A stretch of DNA of 64,000 nt from Burkholderiaceae bacterium (GCA_020851995.1 JADZBO010000116.1:58302-122301), one strand, 5' to 3'; counted from the stretch's first letter, positions 41,717 through 52,760 are shown. Notes: a model not told the origin generated them from the sequence alone. Translations and numbers: made by a program.

Positions 41717-43264
41717 ATGATAGAAACATCCGAAAAAACGATGACCGGACCCATCATCCGACTGCACTCGCGCGACAACATTGTGGTGGCGCGGGTCGAT
41801 ATCGCCATCGGCACCCCGATCCCCAGCGAGAACATGGTCAGCCGCAGTCAGGTCACCGCGGGCTACAAGATTGCAGCGCGCAAGATCCTCAGGGGCGAAC
41901 CCATCCTGAAATACGCGGTGACGATCGGATTTGCCAATACCGATATCGAACCGGGAACGATGGTGCACAGTCACAACACGGAGTTCCGTGAATTCGACCG
42001 TGATTACGCACACGCAAGTGAATTCAAGGCCGTCGGGTTGTTGCCGGAATCCGAACGCGCTACGTTCGAGGGATACCTGCGGCCGGACGGGCGCGTGGGT
42101 ACCCGCAATTTCATCGCTTTGCTCTCCACGGTCAATTGTTCCGCGACCGTTGTGCACAAAATTGCCGCGTGGTTCACTCCGGAGCGTCTGGCTCAATACC
42201 CCAACGTCGATGGTGTCGTGGCGTTCAGTCATTCGATAGGCTGCGGCATGGAGATGTCGGGCGAACCCATGGATCTGTTGCGTCGAACCATGGCGGGTTA
42301 CGCACGTCATCCCAACCTCGCTGGCGCGCTGGTGATCGGACTTGGCTGCGAGCGCAATCAGATCAAGGGTCTGATGGAGCAGCAGGGGCTGCATGAGGAC
42401 AACCGTCTGAAGACGTTTGTCATGCAGGAGACGGGTGGCACCACGCGAACGATCCAGGCGGGCATCGAGGCCGTCAGCGCGATGTTGCCCGAGGCTGACA
42501 AGGCCAGACGACAAACCGTGTCGGCAAGTCACCTGTGCGTGGGGCTGCAGTGCGGTGGCTCCGATGGGTTTTCTTCCATTACGGCCAATCCGGCGCTGGG
42601 GGCCGCAGTCGATATTCTCGCGCGCCATGGCGGAACCGGCATTCTGTCCGAAACGCCCGAAATCTATGGCGTCGAGCATACGCTGACACGACGCGCGGCG
42701 AACCGCGCGATTGGCGAGAAGCTTGTCGAGCGCATCCGCTGGTGGAAGGATGTCTACTCGCCCGGGCGCGATGTGCAGATCAACGGCATTGTCAGCCCAG
42801 GCAATCAGGCAGGAGGTTTGGCGAATATCTTCGAAAAATCTCTTGGTTCGTCGATGAAAGGCGGCACCGGGCCTCTGATGGAGGTCTACAAATATGCGGA
42901 GCCGGTCACGACGCCTGGCTTTGTATTCATGGATACGCCGGGCTACGATCCGGTGTCGGCAACCGGGCAGATTGCGGGCGGTGCGAACCTGATCGCGTTC
43001 ACAACGGGACGTGGTTCGATGTTCGGTTCAAAACCAGCTCCTTGTGTGAAGCTCGCAACCAACACACCGATGTACAACCGACTGACCGAGGATATGGACA
43101 TCAATTGCGGAGAAATACTCGACGGCACGGCGACCATGCAACAAATGGGTCAGCGCATTTTCGAGCTGTTTCTGCGCGTTGCGTCGGGCGAACGCTCAAA
43201 GAGTGAACTGCTCGGTTTGGGCGACCATGAGTTTGTCCCATGGCAAATCGGAATCATGAGCTGA
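41717..43264 (+). CDS. UxaA-family (altronate/galactarate) dehydratase
   Basis: A 515-residue protein combining an N-terminal SAF domain (about 14-95) with the UxaA large domain; E. coli UxaA and GarD have the same two parts and dehydrate sugar acids. Conserved features are GYLRPDGRVGTRNFIALL, GVVAFSHSIGCG, LVIGLGCERNQI, GLQCGGSDGFSSITANPALG and a C-terminal FTTGRGSMFGSKPAPC. Cys and His in these segments probably bind iron. The sugar acid cannot be told from the sequence. It is 46 bases after the GGT-family gene and may be co-transcribed. Confidence 0.9.
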   Translation: MIETSEKTMTGPIIRLHSRDNIVVARVDIAIGTPIPSENMVSRSQVTAGYKIAARKILRGEPILKYAVTIGFANTDIEPGTMVHSHNTEFREFDRDYAHASEFKAVGLLPESERATFEGYLRPDGRVGTRNFIALLSTVNCSATVVHKIAAWFTPERLAQYPNVDGVVAFSHSIGCGMEMSGEPMDLLRRTMAGYARHPNLAGALVIGLGCERNQIKGLMEQQGLHEDNRLKTFVMQETGGTTRTIQAGIEAVSAMLPEADKARRQTVSASHLCVGLQCGGSDGFSSITANPALGAAVDILARHGGTGILSETPEIYGVEHTLTRRAANRAIGEKLVERIRWWKDVYSPGRDVQINGIVSPGNQAGGLANIFEKSLGSSMKGGTGPLMEVYKYAEPVTTPGFVFMDTPGYDPVSATGQIAGGANLIAFTTGRGSMFGSKPAPCVKLATNTPMYNRLTEDMDINCGEILDGTATMQQMGQRIFELFLRVASGERSKSELLGLGDHEFVPWQIGIMS

Positions 43265-43269
43265 GACCG

Positions 43270-43288
43270 CGGCGCAGCGCGTGCGCCG
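43270..43288. other. Stem-loop between convergent UxaA-family and efflux genes
   Basis: CGGCGCA and TGCGCCG pair over a five-base loop. It lies in the 26-base gap between two convergent coding regions. No T-run follows on either strand, so termination is possible but not shown. Confidence 0.4.
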
Positions 43289-43290
43289 GG

Positions 43291-44823
43291 TCAATTCGCA
43301 TTCGCATCCGGATTCGCAAGCGATTCCGACTTATTCATGCTGGCTGACCAACCGCCCCCCAGCGCCTTGAACAGGTCGACCGCCGCCTGCAAACGGGCTG
43401 CCCGGTTGATGACAAAAGCCAGCCTCGCGTCGTTGGTCGCGCGTTGCTCCAGCAGAACAGTCAGAAAATCCACATAGCCAGCTTCGTAGCGCAGGAGGGC
43501 GAGATCATGCGATTTCGTCGAGGCGGCAACCTGCGTGGAAAGGTATCCTTCGGTCGTCAGGGTCTGCCGGACATTGACCAGGGCATCGCTGACTTCGCCG
43601 AAGCCGTTGCGCACGACTTTGACGTAAGTGCCAAGGACTTCCTGTTGCTGGGCACGAGCGTAATCGAGACGCCCCTGCAGCAAGCCACCGGCAAAGATCG
43701 GCGCGACCAACCCCAGCCCTGCGGACCACACGGTGCTTTGCGGCGAGGCGAACTGCGTCAGGTCGATGGATTGCACCCCTAACATTCCGGTCAGAGAAAA
43801 TACCGGGAAGAGGTTGGCCGTCGCTACGCCGATCCGCGCGTTTGCAGCGACCAGGTCCTGTTCGGCCTTGGCAATGTCTGGACGACTCTCGAGGAGTGTC
43901 GACGGCAGACCAGCGGGTGGAACCGGGGGAATCGGCAACTTGCGCACGTCCCCGGGCGCAATCACGACTTCGAGGTTTCCGGTCAGCACGCCCAGAAGGT
44001 TTTGCGTCACATCTCGTTGCCGGGTGACTTCCGATAATCCAGCTTGCGCCGCGGCGAGCGCTGCGGTGGCCTGAGCGACGTCGATCGGAGAAGACAGCCC
44101 TCCGTCGAATTTCGCCTGTGCGATGCGTGTCGTGTGTTCACGGGTACGGATCGAATCGCGCAATACGTCGATCTGAGCATCCTGGGATCGCAGTCGCAGA
44201 TAGGTGCTGGCGACCAACCCCTCCACCGTCAGACGAACCGCAGCCTGGTCGTTGACGCTGGCGTTGACGAGCGCGGTTGCGGATTCGATGCCACGCCGCA
44301 CACGACCCCAGAGGTCGATTTCGTACGAAGTCGCCAGCGCGGCCTGAGAGGTGTTGGCCTGCACAGCCACACCCTGAACCGAAGCCAGAGCGCCGGAGTT
44401 CGCGCGAATCAGGCCGGCGTTGACACCCAGCGTCGGGTAGAGCGGGGCGCCGGCTTGCACGGCGAGTGCTTCAGCCGCGGCGATGCGTGCCAGCGCAATC
44501 GCCATGTCGGCGTTGTTCTTCAGCGCTTGTTGCATCAGATCGTTGAGCGTTGCGTCTCCGAACAGGGTCCACCAATCGCGGTTGACGGACTTGCGGTCAC
44601 TGGGAGTGCCAGTGGGTTCAACCGCAGCCTTGCCATCGGCAGCGGCGGATCGAACGGGTGGTCCGTCGCCAGGTCGATAAGCCGCGGGCAATTGAGTATC
44701 CGGGCGTTCATAGTCGGGGCCAAGCGTGCAGCCCGCCAGCGCCAGGGCAAGCGTAAGCGTGCACAGACGCAGGCCGGCGGAAGAGGCGCGGCGTTCGGTA
44801 AAGAGATTCAGACGGCGCTTCAC
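43291..44823 (-). CDS. RND efflux outer-membrane lipoprotein, NodT/OprM family
   Basis: Outer-membrane channel of a tripartite multidrug pump. The 510-residue protein has a lipoprotein signal ending in LTLALALAGC followed by TLGPDYERP, then two OEP repeats with the coiled-coil tube (YEIDLWGRVRRGIESA; YEAGYVDFLTVLLEQR). The GTG start overlaps the TGA of the pump gene and is preceded by GGGGAG. It is the last gene of the operon that also encodes the periplasmic adaptor and the inner-membrane pump. Confidence 0.93.
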   Translation of the reverse strand: MKRRLNLFTERRASSAGLRLCTLTLALALAGCTLGPDYERPDTQLPAAYRPGDGPPVRSAAADGKAAVEPTGTPSDRKSVNRDWWTLFGDATLNDLMQQALKNNADMAIALARIAAAEALAVQAGAPLYPTLGVNAGLIRANSGALASVQGVAVQANTSQAALATSYEIDLWGRVRRGIESATALVNASVNDQAAVRLTVEGLVASTYLRLRSQDAQIDVLRDSIRTREHTTRIAQAKFDGGLSSPIDVAQATAALAAAQAGLSEVTRQRDVTQNLLGVLTGNLEVVIAPGDVRKLPIPPVPPAGLPSTLLESRPDIAKAEQDLVAANARIGVATANLFPVFSLTGMLGVQSIDLTQFASPQSTVWSAGLGLVAPIFAGGLLQGRLDYARAQQQEVLGTYVKVVRNGFGEVSDALVNVRQTLTTEGYLSTQVAASTKSHDLALLRYEAGYVDFLTVLLEQRATNDARLAFVINRAARLQAAVDLFKALGGGWSASMNKSESLANPDANAN

Positions 44824-47800
44824 GATTTCTCCCCATCGTTGCGGACGGGCTGGGTATTCGGGTGAATGACCGTGGCTTCGTCCTCGGGGTCCGATCCGCG
44901 CTTCTTGATCCCGATGGAAAGCCAGGAAAAGAACATCGGCACGAAGATGGTCGCGATAAACGTCGAGGCCAGCATGCCGCCAAACACGCCGGTTCCCATC
45001 GAGCGACGCGCAGCCGCGCCTGCGCCGCTGGAGATGACAAGCGGGAAGACGCCAAGGATGAAGGCCAGCGAGGTCATTACAATAGGCCGGAACCGCAGGC
45101 GGGCAGCGGTGAGCGCCGCATCGAAAACCCCCATGCCCTGTTCTCGCTTCTGTGCGGCGAATTCGACGATCAGAATGGCGTTCTTTGCCGATAGCCCGAC
45201 AAGCACCACCAATCCGATCTGGAAGTAAATGTCGTTGGGCATGTTCCGGACAAGGACTGCAGAGAGTGCGCCAAATACGGCGAACGGCACCGCGAGCAGC
45301 ACGGCGATCGGCAGTGACCATTTTTCGTACTGGGCCGAAAGAATCAGGAAGACCATGATGAGGCCGAAGACGAATGCAACAGCTGAAGTCGTGCCGGTGC
45401 GAATCTGCTGGTAAGCCTGCCCGGACCAGGCAAGTTCATAGCCAGGAGGCAGGATTTCGCGGGCGACTTCCTGGACGATACGGATCGAATCCCCGGAACT
45501 GACGCCCTCGACGGCATTGCCGAGCACCTTGGCCGAGAGAAAGCCATTGAACCGTTCGAGCTGTTCGGCGCCCACGATCTGCTTGACGCTGATGAGCGCC
45601 GACACTGGCACCATGCTGCCGTTATCGGCCCGGACATAGATTTCGCCGATGTCCGAAGGCTTGGAACGGTACTGGGCATCCGCCTGCATCTGGACACGAT
45701 AGGTGCGACCGCTCACGTTGAAGTCGTTGACGTAGAGCGTGCCCATCATCGTCTGCAGACTGAGGTAGACGTCGGCGACAGGAATGCCCAGCGACAGCGC
45801 CTTGGATTCGTCGACCTCGACATAAAGTTGCGGCGATGTGGGTCTGAAGAAGGAGTTGATTCCGGTGAGTTCCGGGCGCTTGCGCAACGCGTCGACAAAC
45901 GTATTCACCACTTGCGAAAGATTCGCGGGCGACGGCTCGGCCTTGGACTGGACGTAGAATTCGAAGCCGCCGGCAGACCCCAGGCCGCGGATTGGCGGGG
46001 GGTTGAAGACAAGCGCCATGCCGTCAGGCATGGTCATGCCAAGCCCGGTGAATTTCTTGGCCAGGTTTTCAGCCGATGTGGTTCGCTCTTCCCAGTCTTT
46101 AAGCGGAATAAATATCGTGCCTGCGTTGGATTTGACGCCGCCGCCGATGATGTCGTTGCCGGCAATCACGAACACGCGCGCCACACTGGGATCCTGCACC
46201 ACTTTCTCGCGGAACGATTCGCCCGTGGCCTGCGTGCGCTGCATACTGGCGCCGTCAGGCAGCATCAGCGCGCTGATGAGATAGCCCTGATCCTCGGGCG
46301 GAACGAAACCGCCTGGCACCGCGCGGAACATCACCACCGACCCGACGATGACGAGTGCAAAAACCGTGGTGCCGATGATGCGGTGATGCAGCGTCTTTTT
46401 GACGATGTTGACGTAGCTTTCGGTAAATTTTTCAAAGCCGCGATTGAACCAGCGGAACGCCCGCGGTTCTGTGTGCGTGGGTTTGAGCAGCACGCCGCAC
46501 AACGCGGGCGTAAGGGTCAGAGCAACGATGCCGGACAGGAAGACCGAGAGAGCGACCGTGACCGCGAACTGTTGATAGAGTTTGCCAGCGATCCCGCCGA
46601 GAAAGGCCACCGGAATGAAAACAGCGGCCAGCACGAGCACAATGGCTATGACCGCGCCTGATACCTCCTTCATGGCGGCGAGCGCGGCCTCCTTGGGCGC
46701 CATGTGCTGCTCGGACATGAGCCGTTCGACGTTTTCCAGAACCACGATGGCGTCGTCCACCACGATGCCGATCGACAGAACCATCGCAAAGAGGGTCAGC
46801 GTGTTGATCGAAAAGCCGAACAGCCAGAGGCCGGCACACGTGCCGATCAGCGACACAGGTACCGCAATCAGCGGGATGAGGGTCGCGCGCCAGCTCTGCA
46901 GGAAGATGAACACGACGCCTGCGACCAGCAGCATCGCTTCGACCAGCGTCACCACGACCTCACGGATCGAGGCATTGACGAACTTGGTCGTGTCGAAAGG
47001 GATGACATAGTCGATCCCCGGCGGAAATTTCTTTTTGATTTCCTCCATGGTGGCCTTGACGCGATCGGCAACGGCAAGCGCGTTGGCACCGGACTGAAGG
47101 AAGATTGCCACCACGGCAACCGGCTGGCCGAGCAGGGTAGTATTGGCGTCGTAGTTCGCCGCATCGAGCTCGATACGCGCGACATCTTTCAAACGCAGCA
47201 CGCCAGTGGGACCCGAGGAGCGCAGGACAATGTCGCCAAACTGCTCTGTCGTGAGCAGGCGACCCTTTGCCATCACGGTGTAGACCAGTTGCTGGCCGCG
47301 CGGGGCGGGTTCCTGACCGATCTTGCCGGCCACGTTCTGCTTGTTTTGCGCTGCGATGGCGCTGGCGACGTCGGTCGCCGTGAGCCCCAGTTGCGCCATG
47401 CGATCAGGCTTGAGCCAGATCCGCATGGAGTAGTCCTTGGCGCCGAAGATCTGCGCATCGCCAACGCCGGGAATTCGCTTGAGCTCGTCGAGGACGTTGT
47501 TGAGCGCGTAATTGGAAAGGTAGAGCGCCGAATGCTCGCCGGTCGGCGAAGTGATCGCGGACACCAGCAGAATATCGTTGGAGCGCTTCTGTGCCGTGAC
47601 ACCATATTGCCGGACGATGTCTGGCAGGCGCGGTTCTGCGATTTTGACCCGATTGTTGACGTTGACTGTAGCAATGTCGATGTTGGTGCCGACTTCAAAG
47701 GTGGCCGTGATCGTCAGTGCGCCGTTGGAGGCCGCCGTCGAGTTGAAGTACAGCAGGTTTTCGACGCCCGAGAGCTGTTCTTCGATCGGTGCGGCAACCG

Positions 47801-47984
47801 TTCGGGTGAGCGTTTCAGTCGATGCGCCCGGATAGTTGGCCGAGATGATCACGGTCGGCGGTGCGATTTCCGGGTATTGCGCAACGGGAAGACCGCGCAA
47901 GGCCATCAGCCCTGCAATGACGATTGTGATCGAGATGACCGACGAAAAAATCGGCCGATTGATAAAAAAGCGTGAAAGATTCAT
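44820..47984 (-). CDS. RND multidrug efflux pump, HAE1 family (AcrB/MexB type)
   Basis: Proton-driven inner-membrane pump, 1054 residues, twelve membrane segments in two halves with large periplasmic loops. It opens MNLSRFFINRPIFSSVISI, carries the TM4 proton-relay Asp pair in SIGIVVDDAIVVLENVERL, and PPGYELAWSGQAYQQ and VLVGLSAKNAILIVEFA in the C-half. All features match AcrB/MexB. Its 5' end overlaps the adaptor gene by four bases and its 3' end the outer-membrane gene by four. The substrate range is not predictable. Confidence 0.95.
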   Translation of the reverse strand: MNLSRFFINRPIFSSVISITIVIAGLMALRGLPVAQYPEIAPPTVIISANYPGASTETLTRTVAAPIEEQLSGVENLLYFNSTAASNGALTITATFEVGTNIDIATVNVNNRVKIAEPRLPDIVRQYGVTAQKRSNDILLVSAITSPTGEHSALYLSNYALNNVLDELKRIPGVGDAQIFGAKDYSMRIWLKPDRMAQLGLTATDVASAIAAQNKQNVAGKIGQEPAPRGQQLVYTVMAKGRLLTTEQFGDIVLRSSGPTGVLRLKDVARIELDAANYDANTTLLGQPVAVVAIFLQSGANALAVADRVKATMEEIKKKFPPGIDYVIPFDTTKFVNASIREVVVTLVEAMLLVAGVVFIFLQSWRATLIPLIAVPVSLIGTCAGLWLFGFSINTLTLFAMVLSIGIVVDDAIVVLENVERLMSEQHMAPKEAALAAMKEVSGAVIAIVLVLAAVFIPVAFLGGIAGKLYQQFAVTVALSVFLSGIVALTLTPALCGVLLKPTHTEPRAFRWFNRGFEKFTESYVNIVKKTLHHRIIGTTVFALVIVGSVVMFRAVPGGFVPPEDQGYLISALMLPDGASMQRTQATGESFREKVVQDPSVARVFVIAGNDIIGGGVKSNAGTIFIPLKDWEERTTSAENLAKKFTGLGMTMPDGMALVFNPPPIRGLGSAGGFEFYVQSKAEPSPANLSQVVNTFVDALRKRPELTGINSFFRPTSPQLYVEVDESKALSLGIPVADVYLSLQTMMGTLYVNDFNVSGRTYRVQMQADAQYRSKPSDIGEIYVRADNGSMVPVSALISVKQIVGAEQLERFNGFLSAKVLGNAVEGVSSGDSIRIVQEVAREILPPGYELAWSGQAYQQIRTGTTSAVAFVFGLIMVFLILSAQYEKWSLPIAVLLAVPFAVFGALSAVLVRNMPNDIYFQIGLVVLVGLSAKNAILIVEFAAQKREQGMGVFDAALTAARLRFRPIVMTSLAFILGVFPLVISSGAGAAARRSMGTGVFGGMLASTFIATIFVPMFFSWLSIGIKKRGSDPEDEATVIHPNTQPVRNDGEKS

Positions 47985-49150
47985 TTCCCGCCCTTGTCGT
48001 CAGTTGCGATCGCGGGAAAAAGCGGGCTCGTGTCGAGTGGAACGACTTTGGGTGCAACAACGGCACCCGGCCGGATTTTGATGAGGTTGTCGACCACAAC
48101 CCGGTCGTTCGGCTTCAGTCCGGAAAGGACCACCCAGTTGCGATCAATCCAGATGCCGGTGCGGATCGGCGTGGGAACGACTTTGTCGCCTTCACCGACC
48201 GTCCAGACCATGAAGCCCTTTTCGGTCTGGATCACGGAGGCCTGCGGGACGAGGTAAACATTGTCCTGCTTGCCCGTGGTCAAGCGGACTTTCAGAAATT
48301 GCCCGGGCATGAACCGCGCATCGGGGTTGGGAAATTCAGCACGCAACTGTTGCGTGCCCAGTTTGGGGTCGACATAGACAGACAGGAAATTGATGCGACC
48401 CTTTTGCGGATAGACCCCGCCACCTGGCATCAGGATTTCGACCGTGGATTCGGCCTTGGGGTCGAGCCGCCCGCCAGGCAGCCGGGCGGTGTCGCTTTCG
48501 GATAAACCAAAGCGCACCCAGATCGGATCCACCTGATAAATGGAAGTCAGCAGGCTCCCATCGCTGGCCGTGGTGATCAGGTTGCCCTCGGAGCGCTGTG
48601 CTCTGCCGGAAACGCCGTCCATGGTCGCCGTAACCGTCGTCCATTTAAGGTTGAGCTGGGCTGTTTTCAGATTGGCCTGGGCGATTTCATTGACCGAGAC
48701 CGAATCCTCGTACTCCTTTGCACTGACGGCCTGCTTGTTGAACAAAGTCTTGAGGCGGGCGGCTTCGCGGGCCGTCTGACGGGCTTTGGCTGATGCCTCT
48801 TCGAGCGCGATACGGTATGGCTCAGGATCGATCTGAAACAGTGGCTGGCCTTCCTTGACTCGGGCGCCTTCGTCATAGAGCCGCTTAAGAAGTATTCCGC
48901 CAACGCGCGCGCGCACTTCGGCTTCCCGCGCGCCTTCGGCCTGCGCTGTGATCTCGAAGCGGTTCGGCAAACTGGTGGGAGCCACCTCAACCACAGAAAC
49001 GGGCAGGGCGGGCGGCGGGCCTGAGTTGCCCTGCGCAAGCGCGGATCCGGTGCACATCAGCAGCGCCAGGCCCTGCAGAACTGCGCGCCGGGCGCGGGCG
49101 CCCGTCCGCACAGGGTGGTTGGGGACGGTGGCGTCGACACCTGCGTTCAT
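47981..49150 (-). CDS. RND efflux periplasmic adaptor (AcrA/MexA family)
   Basis: Membrane-fusion protein that links pump and channel. The 389 residues have a signal peptide (LQGLALLMCTGSALAQG). The Cys is not in a good lipobox, so cleavage after ALA by signal peptidase I is more likely. Then come a lipoyl/barrel-sandwich part (AEVRARVGGILLKRLYDEGA), the coiled-coil hairpin (about 110-165) and beta-barrel domains. It is first in the efflux operon; no local regulator gene is seen, but a perfect palindrome lies upstream. Confidence 0.94.
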   Translation of the reverse strand: MNAGVDATVPNHPVRTGARARRAVLQGLALLMCTGSALAQGNSGPPPALPVSVVEVAPTSLPNRFEITAQAEGAREAEVRARVGGILLKRLYDEGARVKEGQPLFQIDPEPYRIALEEASAKARQTAREAARLKTLFNKQAVSAKEYEDSVSVNEIAQANLKTAQLNLKWTTVTATMDGVSGRAQRSEGNLITTASDGSLLTSIYQVDPIWVRFGLSESDTARLPGGRLDPKAESTVEILMPGGGVYPQKGRINFLSVYVDPKLGTQQLRAEFPNPDARFMPGQFLKVRLTTGKQDNVYLVPQASVIQTEKGFMVWTVGEGDKVVPTPIRTGIWIDRNWVVLSGLKPNDRVVVDNLIKIRPGAVVAPKVVPLDTSPLFPAIATDDKGGK

Positions 49151-49179
49151 GCGATTTCCTAAACAAGTGATTAACTTAG

Positions 49180-49194
49180 CGGTATTTTATACCG
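49180..49194. promoter_or_regulatory. Palindrome in the divergent acrA-type / selA gap
   Basis: CGGTAT and ATACCG flank a three-base centre. The dyad lies 30 bases upstream of the adaptor start and overlaps a TATAAA-like hexamer on the minus strand, so it could be an operator for the efflux operon. Efflux operons of this kind are often repressed by TetR-type proteins, but none is nearby. Confidence 0.4.
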
Positions 49195-49337
49195 ATCGAC
49201 AGCCGATATACGGACAAACCCGCAGCAATGCCGCTATATTGTTTCAACGAGACAAAAACGTTAAGGCTGCTGTCAGAATGTCCCCGAAGCAGCAGCCGTT
49301 CTAATGCGTTGCAACTTATCGAGCGGAATCGACTTCC

Positions 49338-50798
49338 ATGACCGAGAAACGCGTGGCGCGTGCGCCCCTTTCAGACCTTCTTTCCTCGCTTCCATCCGTT
49401 GATCGCCTGCTCTCCCATGTCCGCGCGGGCGCGCTGATTGAGGTGCATGGGCGCGACGAGGTGCTGCGCGCGGTACGCGGCGCACTGGATTCCGCAAGGG
49501 CGCGGTTGCGTTGCGCGGATTCAATGGGGCTGCCTGAACCGCCGGATGATGATGCGCTGCTCAATGTGGCGGAGTCTGAACTGGCTGCTCGCGCGCGACC
49601 CAATCTGCGTCAAGTGATTAATCTGACGGGAACCGTGCTCCACACGAATCTGGGACGCGCGGTCATGCCGCGTGAAGCGATCGAAGCCATGGCGCGGGCT
49701 GCCGCCGAGCCATGCGCCCTGGAATACGACCTGGGCGAGGGCCGCCGCGGCGACCGCGATGAGGTCGTCGAACAACTGCTCTGCGAATTGTCTGGCGCTG
49801 AAGCTGCAACCATCGTCAACAACAACGCGGCTGCAGTGTTTCTCCTGCTCAACGCACTTGCTGCGCGCAAGCAGGTGATTGTTTCGCGCGGCGAACTGAT
49901 CGAAATCGGGGGTGCGTTCCGAATTCCGGACATCATGCAGCGCGCCGGGGCGAAGCTGGTCGAGGTCGGGACGACCAACCGCACGCATCCGCACGACTTC
50001 GACAACGCAATCAATGCCAGAACCGCGCTGATCATGAAGGTACACACAAGCAACTATGTGGTCGCTGGATTCACCGCCACTGTTGCCGAAAGCGACCTTG
50101 CGCGGATTGCCCATGCGCACGGCTTGCCATTCGTCGTGGATCTCGGCTCAGGCACCCTGACGGATCTGACGCAATATGGTCTGCCGGCTGAACCCACGCC
50201 TCAGGATTCCATCGGGCAGGGGGCCGACCTCGTGACGTTCAGCGGCGACAAACTTTTGGGTGGCCCGCAGGCTGGCATCATTGTCGGGCGGCGCGATTTG
50301 ATCCAGAAGATTAAAAAGAACCCCCTCAAACGTGCACTCAGGGTTGGCAAAATTACGCTTGCGGGTCTCGAGGCCGTCCTGCGCCTGTATCGGAGACCGG
50401 CGCATCTGCCCGAGCGCCTGACGATCCTTGGGATACTGACGCGTCCTGCCGCCCAGATGCAGGAGCAGGCGCAGCGATTGCTGCCCGCAGTGGGCGCGGC
50501 GCTCAAGGGATTGAATCTGAGCGCTGGCGCTGCACCCGTGTTGTCGCAAATCGGTTCTGGTTCCCTGCCGGTTGAGCGTTTGCCATCCGTGGCGTTGTCG
50601 TTCTCCGGCCTGAATCGCACCGGCGAACGTCAGGTCATCCTGCTCGAGAGGAAGTTGCGCGCTTCGCCCATGCCAGTCATCGGCCGCATGCAGGACAAGA
50701 CCCTGCTGCTCGACCTGCGGTGCCTGAGGCCCGATCAGGAGTCTTGTTTGATTCAGACGTTGCAAGCGGCAATTTCGCAACTCAGGATTGCGAAGTGA
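49338..50798 (+). CDS. selA: L-seryl-tRNA(Sec) selenium transferase
   Basis: PLP enzyme that converts seryl-tRNA(Sec) to selenocysteyl-tRNA(Sec) with selenophosphate. The 486-residue protein contains [59 protein letters not shown] and the PLP-Lys motif [18 protein letters not shown]. It starts the cluster selA-selB-selC and overlaps selB by four bases (GTGA). selD, which makes selenophosphate, is not in the window and must be elsewhere for the pathway to work. Confidence 0.96.
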   Translation: MTEKRVARAPLSDLLSSLPSVDRLLSHVRAGALIEVHGRDEVLRAVRGALDSARARLRCADSMGLPEPPDDDALLNVAESELAARARPNLRQVINLTGTVLHTNLGRAVMPREAIEAMARAAAEPCALEYDLGEGRRGDRDEVVEQLLCELSGAEAATIVNNNAAAVFLLLNALAARKQVIVSRGELIEIGGAFRIPDIMQRAGAKLVEVGTTNRTHPHDFDNAINARTALIMKVHTSNYVVAGFTATVAESDLARIAHAHGLPFVVDLGSGTLTDLTQYGLPAEPTPQDSIGQGADLVTFSGDKLLGGPQAGIIVGRRDLIQKIKKNPLKRALRVGKITLAGLEAVLRLYRRPAHLPERLTILGILTRPAAQMQEQAQRLLPAVGAALKGLNLSAGAAPVLSQIGSGSLPVERLPSVALSFSGLNRTGERQVILLERKLRASPMPVIGRMQDKTLLLDLRCLRPDQESCLIQTLQAAISQLRIAK

Positions 50799-52735
50799 TC
50801 ATCGGAACCGCAGGACACATTGACCACGGGAAGACCGCGCTCGTCAAGGCGCTGACCGGCGTCGACGCGGATCGGTTGCCTGAGGAAAAAGCGCGCGGGA
50901 TCACGATTGATCTCGGCTTTGCCTATAAAGACACGCCGCTCGGCGGCACCATCGGTTTTGTCGATGTTCCCGGCCACGAAAAATTTGTTCACACCATGGC
51001 CGCCGGTGCGGTCGGCATGGATCACGCGCTTCTGCTGGTGGCCGCGGACGACGGCGTCATGCCACAAACGCGGGAGCATCTTCGTGTGCTGGACTTGCTG
51101 GGCGTGCCGGATTTGACGCTCGTGATCTCGAAGTGCGATCTCGTCGACCCGGCGCAGGCCGCACGCGTCCGGGAGCAAGCCTCGGCACTCATTGCGGCGA
51201 CACGCTTTGGTGCCGTGCCCTGGTACCTCGCATCGGCGCGCAGCGGACATGGAATTGAGGCGCTGCGCAATGCACTCTTCACGCGTCAGCCGACATTGCC
51301 GATTACGCAAGCGGAGGGGTTCCGGCTGGCGATCGACCGGGTATTCGTGGTGCGTGGGATGGGCGTCGCAGTGACTGGCGCGGTGATCGCCGGGGTTGTC
51401 CAGGTTGGTGATGTGCTGCGGCTGGCCCAACGTGGCATCGAAGTACGGGTGCGTTCGATTCACGCGCAGAATCTACCCGCCCAGTCGGCCACCCGCGGCA
51501 CCCGTTGCGGGCTGGTGATTGCCGGGGCGGAATTCGCCAGCGTCGAACGCGGTGACTGGCTGGTGGATCCGTCACTTATCCTGCTGACGCAACGCGTCGA
51601 TTGTGCACTGACGGTGCCGGCGGATGCTGAGCGTGGCGTTCGGGACGGCGAACTGGTCCTTTTGCATCACGGCACGGCGCATCGCAGTGCCCGCCTGATA
51701 CTGCTCGACGCGGCCGAGATCGCGCCTGGTCGCTCAGGACTTGCGCAATGCGTGCTGGATCGTCCCGTGCAGGCCTGCTGGCATGATCGGATGATCTTGC
51801 GTGATGGCAGTGCCCGCCACACGCTGGCGGGTGCTGTGGCGCTGGATGTCGAACCGCCCGTGCGGGCCCGCAAGCGACCCGAACGGATCGCCGCGCTCAC
51901 TTGCCTGCGTGCAGACAACCCGGCAACCGTCCTTTTGCGCCTGCTGGATTGTTGTCCCGTGCCGGTCAACGCGACGCACTGGGCGCGCGCGATGAACCTT
52001 CAGCTATTCTCGTTGCTCAAAGCCGTGCCCGCCGGGGTGACGCGCCTGGAGGTCGCGGGCGAGCTCTGGCTGGTAGGGGACTTGGCCCGTTCTGCGCTTG
52101 AGACGCGGTCCGACGAATGCCTCGGGCAGTTTCATGTCAGCGATCCGGATGAGCCTGGCCTGGCCATTGAGCGCCTGCGCCGCATGTGCGCGCCGGCACT
52201 GCCGCAGTCGGTTTTTCGTGCATGGGCACAGCAGGCGATCGCCAGCGGTCGGCTCGGCCAGACCGGGAGCTTCGTGCACCGGCCCGGTCACCGGGTCGAG
52301 CTCACTGACGTCGAACGCGCTCTCTGGACGAAAGTGCTGCCTCTGCTAATCAACGGGCATTTCGATCCACCCTGGGTGCGCGATCTGGCCCGCTCGCTCA
52401 ATGTCGGCGAAGATGCGATACGAACTCTGTTGCGCAAGCAGGCACGGCAATCGCATCTGGTTCAGGTGGTTCACGATTTGTTTTATCCTGAGCGGACAAT
52501 GCAAGAGATCGCCAGTCTGGCGCGTACCCTTGAGATGCGTGACGGGATGGTCGGGGTGGTGTCGTTTCGCGATGCACTGCAGATTGGCCGTAAGCGCACG
52601 ATCCAGATTCTGGAAGCCTGCGACCGTCTTGGACTGACTCGCCGTCTGATCAGCACCGGCCGGAACAACAACGCGAGTGAAAAGGATCATAGAATAGTGC
52701 GCAACCCTGATCTTTTTATGCCAGGGGATACCTAG
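50795..52735 (+). CDS. selB: Selenocysteine-specific translation elongation factor SelB
   Basis: GTPase that delivers selenocysteyl-tRNA(Sec) to UGA codons marked by a SECIS hairpin. The 646-residue protein has an EF-Tu-like G domain ([13 protein letters not shown] near the start, [18 protein letters not shown] in place of NKxD), beta-barrel domains to about residue 370, and C-terminal winged-helix repeats (about 400-646) that bind SECIS, ending in [20 protein letters not shown]. The GTG start overlaps the selA stop. The tRNA-Sec gene follows after 25 bases. Confidence 0.96.
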   Translation: MIIGTAGHIDHGKTALVKALTGVDADRLPEEKARGITIDLGFAYKDTPLGGTIGFVDVPGHEKFVHTMAAGAVGMDHALLLVAADDGVMPQTREHLRVLDLLGVPDLTLVISKCDLVDPAQAARVREQASALIAATRFGAVPWYLASARSGHGIEALRNALFTRQPTLPITQAEGFRLAIDRVFVVRGMGVAVTGAVIAGVVQVGDVLRLAQRGIEVRVRSIHAQNLPAQSATRGTRCGLVIAGAEFASVERGDWLVDPSLILLTQRVDCALTVPADAERGVRDGELVLLHHGTAHRSARLILLDAAEIAPGRSGLAQCVLDRPVQACWHDRMILRDGSARHTLAGAVALDVEPPVRARKRPERIAALTCLRADNPATVLLRLLDCCPVPVNATHWARAMNLQLFSLLKAVPAGVTRLEVAGELWLVGDLARSALETRSDECLGQFHVSDPDEPGLAIERLRRMCAPALPQSVFRAWAQQAIASGRLGQTGSFVHRPGHRVELTDVERALWTKVLPLLINGHFDPPWVRDLARSLNVGEDAIRTLLRKQARQSHLVQVVHDLFYPERTMQEIASLARTLEMRDGMVGVVSFRDALQIGRKRTIQILEACDRLGLTRRLISTGRNNNASEKDHRIVRNPDLFMPGDT

Positions 52736-52760
52736 TGCAATGTTCAAGACCAGAAACAAT

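Noticed and set aside
46704..47975. 423-codon frame on the plus strand opposite the RND pump
   Set aside because: His/Asp/Gly-rich translation typical of an antisense shadow; the pump gene is unambiguous.
49180..49194. Intrinsic terminator at the acrA-type/selA gap
   Set aside because: The stem has AT-rich ends, a three-base centre and no T-run; its position before two divergent starts fits an operator better.
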